Source: Caulobacter sp. BK020 (GTDB taxonomy: Bacteria > Pseudomonadota > Alphaproteobacteria > Caulobacterales > Caulobacteraceae). Taken from it: a stretch of 64,000 nt of DNA. Below the pieces are notes generated by a model. The model searched no databases. It saw only the letters and a list, made by a program, of their open reading frames with translations, and was not told the DNA's origin. Shown here piece by piece: positions 16,829 through 24,999 of the stretch. The position numbers and the translations under genes were made by a program. The stretch's first letter is position 1; every line of letters begins with the position of its first letter. The DNA lies in NCBI RefSeq assembly GCF_004342605.1, contig NZ_SLZL01000018.1, forward strand, positions 38,897-102,896, given 5' to 3'.

Positions 16829-19800
16829 CTAGTATTTCAGGCGCACGCCCATCTGGATGCGGCGGTCGTTCTTGAACCAGGCGTTGGGCGTGAGCTTCCC
16901 GCCCTTGTCGTAGTCGGTGACCTGCTGACGAAGCACCGTCTCGGTGGCCAGCAGGTTGCTGCCCTGGAGGCTGATCTCGGCGTTGTCGTTTACCTTGTAG
17001 CGGATCGAGGCGTCCAGGAAGCCGGCCGCGTCCTGCCAGACCGGGAAGGCCACGCAGCAGTCCACGGCGGTCACCAGGTACTTAGAGCGCCAGTTGTAGG
17101 CGGCGCGCGCCGCCCACGGACCCTTCTCGTACATCAGGACCACGTTGTAGGCGTGCTCCGACAGGCCTTCCAGCGAGTCGACCTTGATGCTGTCGGCGAC
17201 CGCCTGCAGGCCCCCGCCACCAGTTCCGCCGCCGCCGTCGTTGGAGACGGGGGTGATGTTGGTGTTCACGATGCCCTTGTTCTTCACGTAGGTGTAGTTG
17301 GCCTGAACCCCCAGGCCGTTGAACGGCGCGGGCAGGAAGTCGAAATAGCGCTGGTAGGCCAGTTCGACGCCCTGGATCTTGGCGCCCTTGCCGTTGACCG
17401 GTTCATTCACCTCGACGGTGCGGGTCACGCCGTTGCTGGTGAAGGTCTCGTTGAACGACCCGAATTGAATGTAGTCGTGGAACTGTTTGTGGAAAACGGC
17501 GACCGACAACGAGCCGACATCGGCGAAGTAGTGCTCCAGCGACAGATCATACTGGTCGGCCGTGATCGGTTTCAGGCGCGGATTCTGCGAGCTGGCCGTG
17601 TAGCGCGGCGCAACCCCGGTGATGACTCCGGCCGAATTGCGCTGCCAACGCGGATCGCTGGGATTGTCGACGCTGGGCAGGTTGATGCTGATCGACCGAT
17701 AGTTCTTCAGGTTGCCCATGTCGGGGCGGGCCATCGAACGCGACGCGGCGAAGCGCAGCAGCCATTTGTCGTTGATGTCGAACTTGAAGTTGAAGCTCGG
17801 CAACCAGTTTTCGTGCTTGGTCGAGATCGTGCTCGGGGTCGTGGCGCCCGAGTTGAACGCCCGATCCTCGGCCGAAATATAGCAGCCGATGGTCTGGGTG
17901 ATCTCGGGGGTCGGCTGTCCGGGCTGGGGCGCGCCCCGCGGTTCGCAGACCAGCTGGCTGGCGTTCAGGGTCACGGGAAAGGCCGTCGATCCCTTGCTTT
18001 CCACCGTCGTCTCGACATAGCGGACGCCGAGGTTGCCCGAATAGGTGTGGCCAAACAGCGTGCCGGCGTGGCCGCCGAACTTCAGCATGGCGTAGGCGGC
18101 CTTGCTCTCCTCGGAAACGTTGAGGATTTCGGACGGCAGGAAGCAGTTGGTCTCCGCCGAGCGGCGGCCCTTGCCCGAGCACAGCGCGTTCCAATCGCCC
18201 ACACCGGTCGAGGCCGAACCCAGCGCCTGCTGCATGCCGGCGTGGTCTTTCAGCTTGTCCATGTTGAAGAACACGAACTCCTGCGGCGTCAGCAGGCCGC
18301 CGCCGAAGAAGTCGTTGCTGAACCGGCGGGTGTCGCTGAGGCCGCGCTGATAGCCGGTGAAGGTGCCGCCCGCGCCGTTCGGCGCCGGAGCATAGCTGTC
18401 GATGTTGTACCAGGCGGCGTTGTTGCTCCAGGTGTTGGCGATGTTGCCCCAGTTGTAGCTGCCCCAGCGCACGGTCTGGTCGCGGTCGGCGTAGCGCACG
18501 CCCACCTTGATCGAATCCAGCCAGTCCGACTCGAACAGGTACTGGGCGTCCAGCCGCGTCGCGAACTCGTCGCCCTCGGACTTCTCGATATGGTCCTGAA
18601 CGTAGTTGTAGCGGTAGGCGTTCGGGTTCAGCAGCCCGCCGGGCGCCAGGTTGATGTTGGTGCCGGGCAGCAGGGTCAGCTTGGGGTGGTCGCCGGTGGC
18701 GTCCAGGCCGATGTTGGCGAACGATTGCTGGCCCACGCCGATGTCGTAGTTGTCGACGGTGGCTTCGACCTTCTGGACGTCGAAGTTGAAGCGCCACTTT
18801 TCAGTGGGGTTCCATTTCAGGTTGAAGCCGAGGTCCTCGGTGATGTTGGTGCCGACGTTGTATCGGGTGTCGGTCGTGAAGTCGCCGCCGCGACGGGCCG
18901 GCGTACAACCGTTCCAGCCGTAGCAGGCGTTGACCATCTGCTGGCCCGAACTGTTCTGGGCGACCTGCGCCGATCCGGCGTTGTCCGCGCCCCACCAGCC
19001 GATGTCCGAGGTCATCACCCCGCTCTGGAAATTGCCCTGGTCGTCGAACGTGAAGTCCGGGGTGCCGGGGGCCGGCTGGGGAATCAACGTGCTGCCGGGG
19101 GTCACGTGGAACGAGGTGGGCAAGGCGAACAGGCTGAACGGGCTGGCCCCGATCACATATTCTTCCCACTCGTTCTTGTACTTGGACCGGTTGTACTGGA
19201 GCGTGGCCAAGAACTTGTGGTCATGGTCCTGCCACTGCGCCGCGAAGGCCGCGCCGTTGCGGGTGCGGTCATAGGTGTTGTCGCGATAGGACACGCTGGA
19301 CGGGATGTATTTCAGGCCCTTGCCCGAATAGATTCCCTCGTCGAAAATGGCGGTCCGACCGTACTGGATGCCTTCGGAATTGGTGATCACCTGGGAATAG
19401 GCGTAGTTGGCCATCAGGCCGAACTCGCCGATCTTGGTGTCCCAGCGGTCGCTCCAGATGCCCGAGACGCTCGGCGTGACGCGGTCGGCCAGGTCGCCGT
19501 AGGTGGCGTCGACCGACAGGGCGAACAGCCGCCCCTTGGAGTCGAACGGTGTGCGAGTACGCAGATTGATCGTACCGGCGATGCCGCCTTCGATCAGTTC
19601 GGCGGTCTGGTTCTTGTAGGCGTCAACGCCGGCCATCAGCTCGGGCGAGATATCGCCCCAGCCCAGACCGCGCGACGAGTTGGCTGTGAAGCTGTCGCGA
19701 CCGTTGAACTCCGACCGCACCTGCGGCAGGCCGCGGACGATGACGCCCGAGGGTTCGGCCGAGAAGTGGGCGGTGTCGGCGGTGGCGGCGAAGCGGTTGA

Positions 19801-20131
19801 CGGTGATGCCGGCCACGCGCTGCAGGGCTTCGGCCACCGACTTGTCCGGAAAGGCGCCGATGTCGCTGGCGGTGATCGAATCGACCACGGTGTCGGCGTC
19901 GCGCTTGAGCTGTTGCGCCGATTTCAGCGCCTGGCGGACGCCGGTGACGACCACTTCGGTGACCGTGGTGTCATCCACGACCGTGGCCTGGGCTTCCTGG
20001 CCCGGCGCGGCGGCCTGGGCGAAGGCGACGGTCGGCGCCAGGCCGAACGTGACCGCTCCCAACGCCAGGGCGGAGGCGCCGTAGCGCATCGCCTGTCGCG
20101 CGGACGCGCGCTTGAACCTTGTTTTCTTCAT
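16829..20131 (-). CDS. Large TonB-dependent receptor linked to halogenases
   Basis: The protein has 1100 residues. A long signal peptide (MKKTRFKRASARQAMRYGAS... ending AFAQA) precedes TonB box TVTEVVVTGVRQAL. A plug of the Caulobacter/Xanthomonas type follows (SITASDIGAFPDKSVAEALQ, VIVRGLPQVRSEFNGRD, ELIEGGIAGTINLRTRTPFD), then a large barrel ending in MGVRLKY. GGAG ten bases before ATG at 20131 fixes the start; the open frame upstream of it is non-genic. Receptors of this class sit beside tryptophan-halogenase-type genes in many alphaproteobacteria and xanthomonads. They are thought to import the compound, or its polymer, that those enzymes act on. Confidence 0.93.
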   Translation of the reverse strand: MKKTRFKRASARQAMRYGASALALGAVTFGLAPTVAFAQAAAPGQEAQATVVDDTTVTEVVVTGVRQALKSAQQLKRDADTVVDSITASDIGAFPDKSVAEALQRVAGITVNRFAATADTAHFSAEPSGVIVRGLPQVRSEFNGRDSFTANSSRGLGWGDISPELMAGVDAYKNQTAELIEGGIAGTINLRTRTPFDSKGRLFALSVDATYGDLADRVTPSVSGIWSDRWDTKIGEFGLMANYAYSQVITNSEGIQYGRTAIFDEGIYSGKGLKYIPSSVSYRDNTYDRTRNGAAFAAQWQDHDHKFLATLQYNRSKYKNEWEEYVIGASPFSLFALPTSFHVTPGSTLIPQPAPGTPDFTFDDQGNFQSGVMTSDIGWWGADNAGSAQVAQNSSGQQMVNACYGWNGCTPARRGGDFTTDTRYNVGTNITEDLGFNLKWNPTEKWRFNFDVQKVEATVDNYDIGVGQQSFANIGLDATGDHPKLTLLPGTNINLAPGGLLNPNAYRYNYVQDHIEKSEGDEFATRLDAQYLFESDWLDSIKVGVRYADRDQTVRWGSYNWGNIANTWSNNAAWYNIDSYAPAPNGAGGTFTGYQRGLSDTRRFSNDFFGGGLLTPQEFVFFNMDKLKDHAGMQQALGSASTGVGDWNALCSGKGRRSAETNCFLPSEILNVSEESKAAYAMLKFGGHAGTLFGHTYSGNLGVRYVETTVESKGSTAFPVTLNASQLVCEPRGAPQPGQPTPEITQTIGCYISAEDRAFNSGATTPSTISTKHENWLPSFNFKFDINDKWLLRFAASRSMARPDMGNLKNYRSISINLPSVDNPSDPRWQRNSAGVITGVAPRYTASSQNPRLKPITADQYDLSLEHYFADVGSLSVAVFHKQFHDYIQFGSFNETFTSNGVTRTVEVNEPVNGKGAKIQGVELAYQRYFDFLPAPFNGLGVQANYTYVKNKGIVNTNITPVSNDGGGGTGGGGLQAVADSIKVDSLEGLSEHAYNVVLMYEKGPWAARAAYNWRSKYLVTAVDCCVAFPVWQDAAGFLDASIRYKVNDNAEISLQGSNLLATETVLRQQVTDYDKGGKLTPNAWFKNDRRIQMGVRLKY

Positions 20132-20330
20132 TCCCTCTCTCCTCCCACAGAGACCATTTTCAACGCCAGGGCGCGGTTGTTTTTCATCGCGACCTATGGT
20201 GGCCGCTTTTTCGATCTGAAGGGCTGGCGTCGCGATGGCCGACGAAGTCGGATCGATCCGTTGTTCCCGCCCCAGGATCACGCGTTTGCCCGCGTGATTG
20301 TTCGATAACCCCCTCAAGCCCCGCCGTTCG

Positions 20331-20395
20331 GACAGCGCTGTCTCAACACGCTTACCTACGTACGCTGTCCCGACAGCTACGTTACGACATCGTAA
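20331..20395. promoter_or_regulatory. Cluster of three short palindromes between receptor and cupin genes
   Basis: Within 65 bases lie GACAGCGCTGTC (20331-20342, perfect), GCTGTC-CC-GACAGC (20364-20377) and TTACGA-CA-TCGTAA (20382-20395). The first is an even, GC-centred palindrome of the LacI-operator type, and the second repeats its half-site in the opposite order. They sit in the 399-base gap between the two divergent starts (20132-20530), about 200 bases from the receptor and 140 from the cupin start. Nothing else was recognised in the gap. Confidence 0.45.
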
Positions 20396-20530
20396 TGGAA
20401 GCGCAATGGAAATTAAATAAAACAAATTGCAGAAAGCGTTGTCAGGTCCTGAAAGGCCAAGCCCGCCGGATGGCCCGCGTCCTTTGGCCGCGCTATCGTC
20501 GGCGCGCCCAACCCAGAGACCGAAGTCCTG

Positions 20531-21544
20531 ATGACCATTCCCACGCAGATTCCCGAATTGGACAACGTCACGCCGGAGCGCTTCCGGGACGAAGTTGTGC
20601 CGGCCGCGCGACCGGTGGTCATGCGCGGTCTGGTGGGCGACTGGCCGGTGGTGGCCGCCGGGCGGACCTCGCCCGCGGCCATCTGCGACTACCTGCGCCG
20701 GTTCGACCAAGGCCAACAGATCAAGACCGTCTCGGGGCCGCCGCGGATCAATGGCCGGTTCTTCTATAACGACGACCTGAGCGGCTTCAATTTTCAGCAG
20801 CAGCCGGCGCGGGTATCGACCGTGCTGGACTTCCTGCTGGAACATCTGGGCGACGAACGCCCGCCGGCTCTCGCCGCCCAGTCGATCACCTCGCGCGACA
20901 ACCTGCCCGGGTTCTCGGCCGAGAACCGTCTGGGGCTCGTGGCCGACACGGTCGATCCGCGGCTATGGATCGGCAACGCCGTCACCGTCGCGACCCACTA
21001 CGATCCAGCCGAGAACATCGCCTGCGTAGTGGCGGGCCGGCGGGAGTTCACGCTGTTCCCGCCGGACCAGATCAGCAACCTCTATGTCGGCCCCATGGAG
21101 ATGACGCCCGCCGGGGCGACCATCAGCCTGGTGGCGCTGGACGAAGCCGATCCCGAGGTCCACCCGCGGTTCGCCGCCGCCCGCGCCGCGTCCATGACCG
21201 CCGAGCTCGAGCCCGGCGACGCGATCTACATCCCCTATCTCTGGTGGCACCACGTCCGTTCGCTGGAGCCGATCAATGTGCTGGTCAATTATTGGTGGAC
21301 GCCGCCCTCGGCGGTCTATGGCGCGCCGCGCGACGCGATGATGCACGCGATCCTGGCGATCAAGGCGCTTCCGCCCGCCCATCGCCAGGCGTGGCAGGCG
21401 GTATTTTCCCATTATGTCTTCCAGGCCCAGGGCGACCCCGGCGAGCATCTGCCGCCCAAGAGCCGAGGGGTGCTTGGTCCGATCACCCCCGACCAAGCGC
21501 GCAACCTCCGTACGATGCTCGCTCGGGCGCTCGGGCGCCCCTGA
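20531..21544 (+). CDS. Cupin-like (JmjC-type, Cupin_8) Fe(II)/2-oxoglutarate oxygenase-like protein
   Basis: This 337-residue protein starts with FRDEVVPAARPVVMRGLVGD, the usual opening of Cupin_8/JmjC proteins. The iron-binding triad is H156 and D158 in THYDP plus a distal histidine, H240 or H241, in LWWHHVRS. Downstream NVLVNYWWTP and a helical C-terminus complete the fold. Such genes repeatedly neighbour TonB receptors and tryptophan-halogenase-type genes. The expected activity is hydroxylation using 2-oxoglutarate, with a protein or small-molecule substrate not known. It is transcribed divergently from the receptor across a palindrome-rich gap. Confidence 0.88.
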   Translation: MTIPTQIPELDNVTPERFRDEVVPAARPVVMRGLVGDWPVVAAGRTSPAAICDYLRRFDQGQQIKTVSGPPRINGRFFYNDDLSGFNFQQQPARVSTVLDFLLEHLGDERPPALAAQSITSRDNLPGFSAENRLGLVADTVDPRLWIGNAVTVATHYDPAENIACVVAGRREFTLFPPDQISNLYVGPMEMTPAGATISLVALDEADPEVHPRFAAARAASMTAELEPGDAIYIPYLWWHHVRSLEPINVLVNYWWTPPSAVYGAPRDAMMHAILAIKALPPAHRQAWQAVFSHYVFQAQGDPGEHLPPKSRGVLGPITPDQARNLRTMLARALGRP

Positions 21545-22197
21545 AAGGGCCGCCAAACAGGGCCGAAATCGACGCCGCGACCCCGGTGGCGAGATCAAGC
21601 CTGGGTTACGCCCAGATTCCGTGGATCTCCAATCGCTTGCGGCCGACCCCATGCTCGCCGCGCGGCTTCCCTTGGACACAAGAGGCGAAAGATGGCCGAC
21701 CAACCGTCCGTGTGATCAGCGCCGAAGAGAGTTTGCAGGATCCGCCGACTGACCTTTGGACAAGCCCCAGGCCTCTCCATGGACGAGGCCGCCCCGTCCG
21801 CGCGCCGTTCGTCGCCGCCTAGTCGGCAATCGTCACGGTCGGCCGGCCCGCGGCCGCAGAGGCCCTGCTGGTGACCGGCGTCCTGGACGCGGTCGGCCAG
21901 GCGGCGACCTGTTGGGGCCAAGCCTCCTGCCCGCCCCTCAACGACGCCTTCCACAGCCTTGGGCGCTCCTTGATTGCTGCGGTGGGCACGAAAATTTTCC
22001 CATCAGAGGAGCGAGAGCGCCTGCTGCGTATTGCGACAACGTTCAATCGCCGCGTGCAGGAATTAGCGCTCGCAGAACTTCCTACGAGTGGCCTTCACGC
22101 CTAAAATTGTGAGCTGCGGCAACAGTTTGGGCAAAGGCCACCTGAGCAGTCTCAACATCGCAAACTTGCCCGGACAGTTGCGATCCAGTCGCATGTG
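21545..22197. other. Low-information stretch after the cupin gene
   Basis: Apart from the doubtful small frame at 21871-22104, no gene with a plausible start is seen. Short coding-like fragments in changing frames (for example RVISAEESLQDPP near 21710) suggest decayed genes. This matches the presence of an IS-type end immediately to the right. Confidence 0.4.
21871..22104 (+). CDS. Doubtful small open frame, 77 aa
   Basis: A frame open from 21823 (after TAG) reads coherently from a GTG: VGQAATCWGQASCPPLNDAF, then ERLLRIATTFNRRVQELALA. It has helix-like content and no stop until 22104. There is no ribosome-binding site, and its first 16 codons lack any start, so it may be the 3' relic of a larger gene. 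The family was not recognised. Confidence 0.25.
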   Translation: MTGVLDAVGQAATCWGQASCPPLNDAFHSLGRSLIAAVGTKIFPSEERERLLRIATTFNRRVQELALAELPTSGLHA

Positions 22198-22242
22198 CGG
22201 CCACTCTTAAGTTGGAACGCGGCCAGTTCTAAGTTGGCACCA
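22198..22242. repeat. IS21-like end remnant, copy A (two tandem units)
   Basis: Two tandem units of about 22 bases share GGCCA..TCTAAGTTGG(A/C)A. The 35 bases at 22206-22240 match 24588-24622 at 30 positions, in the same orientation. Tandem repeats of this length at the tips are typical of IS21-family elements. No istA or istB gene is present, so this is a relic or solo end. Confidence 0.5.
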
Positions 22243-22709
22243 CTATAGGGCCAACCCAATTGCCCGACCGTCGGACCCAACCGCGACTGATCACTAGGAG
22301 CGTGGCCGGTTCCAGATCGGCCACGGCTTCTGGACGATCAGCCGCGCTATCCAGTGATGAGCTGGGGCGGCAACTATGCCCGGCCCGCCAACGGCGTGAT
22401 GTGGACCCTGTTCTTCGCCAGCGCTGACTTCGCGCCCGGTCTCACGGTCGATGGCGGGGAAATGCTGACGTTGGCCTGTCGCCTCACCTCGCCCCCCAAG
22501 GCGACGTCCACTGTTCACCGCACCAGAGCTGGAGCCAGCAGGCGTAAAGTCCGGGGGGCACGGCCGCATAGGGCGCGAGCGCCCGTTGCGAAACTTAACC
22601 ATAGCGGGCATACTCAAGAACGTCGTTATGCGAAGTTGAGTTCGCCGGCCGGGGCGCGAAGCGCCATCACAGCCGGTTGGGCTCGGGGGCCAGGACATCG
22701 GGGGAACAG
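22243..22709. other. Stretch between IS-like end and two-gene unit, no gene seen
   Basis: No open frame with a start and ribosome site was credible on either strand. The stretch should hold the promoter of the two-gene unit that starts at 22710, but no -35/-10 pair stood out. Confidence 0.4.
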
Positions 22710-23075
22710 ATGGACATTCCAAGCGAGCATTTGCCGCGTGTGCGGCGCTTCTTCGCCAGCCGCGCCAAGTCTCGAAAGGCGTCCACGGTCGAGGCGCTGC
22801 ACGCGGCGCTGGGCAGTTCGATCGCCTTCGACGTCAGCATGGCCTGTGAGGACCAGCTGACCGACGATGGCAGGGCCCCGCCGCATGATCCGGGCGGCGT
22901 GATGTCGAAGGACTACCGCTACAATCAGGACGGCATGCTGGGCTACCTGACCGCGGTGCGCTTTCGGCTAAGCCAGAAAGGTCACACCTTCACGTTCAAC
23001 GCCGCCTTCGTCGTGGCCGCGCTCGCCGACACGCTGAGCCAACTGAAACTGCGCATCACCAAGGCCACCACATGA
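22710..23075 (+). CDS. Hypothetical protein, first gene of a coupled pair
   Basis: This 121-residue soluble protein begins MDIPSEHLPRVRRFFASRAK; GGGGAA lies a few bases before the ATG. It continues with a helical centre (TVEALHAALGSSIAFDVSMA) and a C-terminal segment with hydrophobic stretches (FTFNAAFVVAALADTLSQLK). No family was recognised. Its stop overlaps the next gene's start as ATGA, so the two are translated together. The pair lies between two IS21-like end repeats, 1.5 kb from a tRNA-Arg gene, which suggests an acquired cassette. Confidence 0.6.
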   Translation: MDIPSEHLPRVRRFFASRAKSRKASTVEALHAALGSSIAFDVSMACEDQLTDDGRAPPHDPGGVMSKDYRYNQDGMLGYLTAVRFRLSQKGHTFTFNAAFVVAALADTLSQLKLRITKATT

Positions 23076-24409
23076 GCCGCGCCCGCTCACATCTTGCGCC
23101 GATCGCGGTCGTGGCGTCGTTGTGCTGCGTCGGCGGTGCCCTGGCTGAGGCGCCGGCCTATTGCCCGCGTGACGCCGCCGGCAAGATCGACATCACCCGG
23201 CCGGTGGACAAGGCGGCCCTAGCCGTCGCCATGATTGAAAAGGGTCAGGTCAGCCGCACGCTCGAGACCAAGATCGCCGCCGCCAACCAGCGCCCAGGAT
23301 ATTCCCCCGCTGCGCAAGCGCTGATGTTGCGAGACGCGTTTTGCGGAGAGGGCAAGAAGGGTTGCTCCACGGCCGAGTATGAGGCCTTGGTCAATGCGGG
23401 CAACGCCTTTGACTATGCGCTTACCGATGCCAAGACCTTCACGATCGCGGTCACCCAGGCCGAGCGCGACCCAGTGATGTTCTTCGCTTCCGCCAGCGCT
23501 CAGCTTCGCTGCAAGGCCGAGGAAGCCGAAACCGAAAAGCCCGAGGACGACGGCAAGACCAAGACCTGGAGCTTGCGTAACTTCCGCGCGCGCGGCACCT
23601 CCACCGACCTGATCTATTCCCACGGCGGCGACGGGTTCGACGACACCGACAAGGTCGAGATCAGCTTCGAAGACGACCAGACGGCCGGGAAGAAATCGAC
23701 CAAGTTCGTCGGCGCTCTGGGCTACGCATTCCCGATCGGGGGAACCAAGCCTGGCTCGGACAAGGTTCTGCTGGGGTCGTTCGTCCCCTTCGTCGGCGTC
23801 AACTTCGACACCAGCAAAACCAAGACCGACGGAAAGAAGGTCTCCAGCGACCTAGTCGAGTACGGGGCGATCCTAGCCTACAGCCTGTCGGTCCCCAAGG
23901 ACGTCGGCGGCGGTCACATACAATCACCGGTCTGGAGCGCGGCGGCCATCCCCAAGGTCATCGTCAACCACGACGACCACAGTCGCGTGGAGGGCCTGAA
24001 CCTGCTGCTGCGGCCGACCTTCTCGTTCATCAACCGTCAGACGGAGATCGGCGACTCGGACATCTGGTGGAATGTGATCGGTGATGTCCGGCTCAACAGC
24101 GGGCGCTTCGCCAAGATCGGTGATCGAGACGCGGAAGCGTCGAAGGATTTCATTCGGCCAGGCGCGCGTCTGGGCCTGCGGTTCGTCGGTCAGGCGGACG
24201 AGACGCCGGTGGAACTGAAGATCAGCGATATTTACATGGGCCGCTTCAGGGGCGGACCCGACCACCTCAACCTCTTCGACGCCACTGTCTCGATCTACTT
24301 CAACAAGGATCGCGACTTCGGGATCGACCTTGGCTACACCAAAGGGCGCGACGAAGATCTCGACGAGGCCGAGGACAAGTGGTCCGTCGGCTTCGCGGCC
24401 AAATACTAA
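23072..24409 (+). CDS. Predicted outer-membrane beta-barrel protein of unknown function
   Basis: The 445-residue protein has a signal peptide (cleavage near GGALAEAPA). A helical, charged periplasmic part of about 130 residues follows (Cys pairs in YCPRDAAG and FCGEGKKGCS). The rest is mostly strand-like with alternating residues (VEISFEDDQTAG, FVGALGYAFPIGG, LLLRPTFSFINRQ, ATVSIYFNKDRDFGIDLGYT) and ends in the aromatic FAAKY expected of an outer-membrane barrel. It is coupled by ATGA to the small gene before it. The family was not recognised; a transport or surface role is inferred from topology only. Confidence 0.65.
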   Translation: MSRARSHLAPIAVVASLCCVGGALAEAPAYCPRDAAGKIDITRPVDKAALAVAMIEKGQVSRTLETKIAAANQRPGYSPAAQALMLRDAFCGEGKKGCSTAEYEALVNAGNAFDYALTDAKTFTIAVTQAERDPVMFFASASAQLRCKAEEAETEKPEDDGKTKTWSLRNFRARGTSTDLIYSHGGDGFDDTDKVEISFEDDQTAGKKSTKFVGALGYAFPIGGTKPGSDKVLLGSFVPFVGVNFDTSKTKTDGKKVSSDLVEYGAILAYSLSVPKDVGGGHIQSPVWSAAAIPKVIVNHDDHSRVEGLNLLLRPTFSFINRQTEIGDSDIWWNVIGDVRLNSGRFAKIGDRDAEASKDFIRPGARLGLRFVGQADETPVELKISDIYMGRFRGGPDHLNLFDATVSIYFNKDRDFGIDLGYTKGRDEDLDEAEDKWSVGFAAKY

Positions 24410-24580
24410 CCGTCTAGCAACGGTCGTCCCCTCTTTCGGTCATCGCTTGCTTCGGCTTCCCAAGTGACGGCGCGCAAGGCCAAGCGTGCCGCACGCAGCC
24501 GACCCTTCTCGGACATTGCTGGCGGCGGGAAACGGCATGGAGGGCACCGACTACCCCAGGTGCGACTCACTCGCAGCTAT

Positions 24581-24623
24581 GGTCATCCTTAAGTTGGAAT
24601 GTGGTCAGTCTTAAGTTGGCACG
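24581..24623. repeat. IS21-like end remnant, copy B (two tandem units)
   Basis: Units GGTCATCCTTAAGTTGGAAT and GGTCAGTCTTAAGTTGGCAC repeat each other and the copy at 22198. They end ten bases before the 3' end of tRNA-Arg. The two copies are direct, not inverted, so they are not the two tips of one simple IS. Confidence 0.5.
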
Positions 24624-24632
24624 ATACAAAAA

Positions 24633-24709
24633 TGGCGGCCCGGAAGGGACTCGAACCCCTGACCTTCGCTTTAGGAAAGCGCTGCTCTATCCTGCTGAGC
24701 TACCGGGCC
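24633..24709 (-). tRNA. tRNA-Arg (anticodon CCT)
   Basis: On the minus strand a full cloverleaf folds. The acceptor GGCCCGG pairs with CCGGGCC, the D arm is GCTC...GAGC, the anticodon loop is TTCCTAA with CCT at its centre, the T arm is GGGGTTCGAGTCCC, and the CCA end is encoded. It should read AGG codons. The IS-like repeat ends ten bases away; tRNA genes are common insertion borders. Confidence 0.95.
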
Positions 24710-24999
24710 GCGTTGCGCGTGCGCCAGGGTGCATAGCGCAAGTTTCCCGGCCTGCGAACCCCGGACGGAAAAGCGTTGCAGGAGCGGGGCGGATCGCGAC
24801 CGATTGTCGCGGCGCTGGCGCCCGCCCCCAACGCCTGGGGCCTTGAAGTCATTGAGGATCTTGCCATCAGCCGAGGGCCGGGCATGGCGGGAGCCTGGCT
24901 CTTAGCCGCGTGCGACGAGCATTAAGCATACGCTCCACCTTGCCGCGACCTTCGTGGGTGCTACGGTCGCTTGGGGACACAGGCATCGGGACAACCAGA

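Noticed and set aside
16820..20308. 1162-residue open frame antisense to the large TonB receptor
   Set aside because: Shadow of a GC-rich gene; the sense strand carries signal peptide, TonB box and barrel.
22198..24623. A complete IS21 element
   Set aside because: The ends are direct rather than inverted and no istA/istB gene lies between them; only end remnants are supported.
24601..24846. Open frame containing GTRTPDLRFRKALLYPAELP
   Set aside because: This is the well-known false translation of a tRNA gene; the tRNA-Arg on the other strand explains it.
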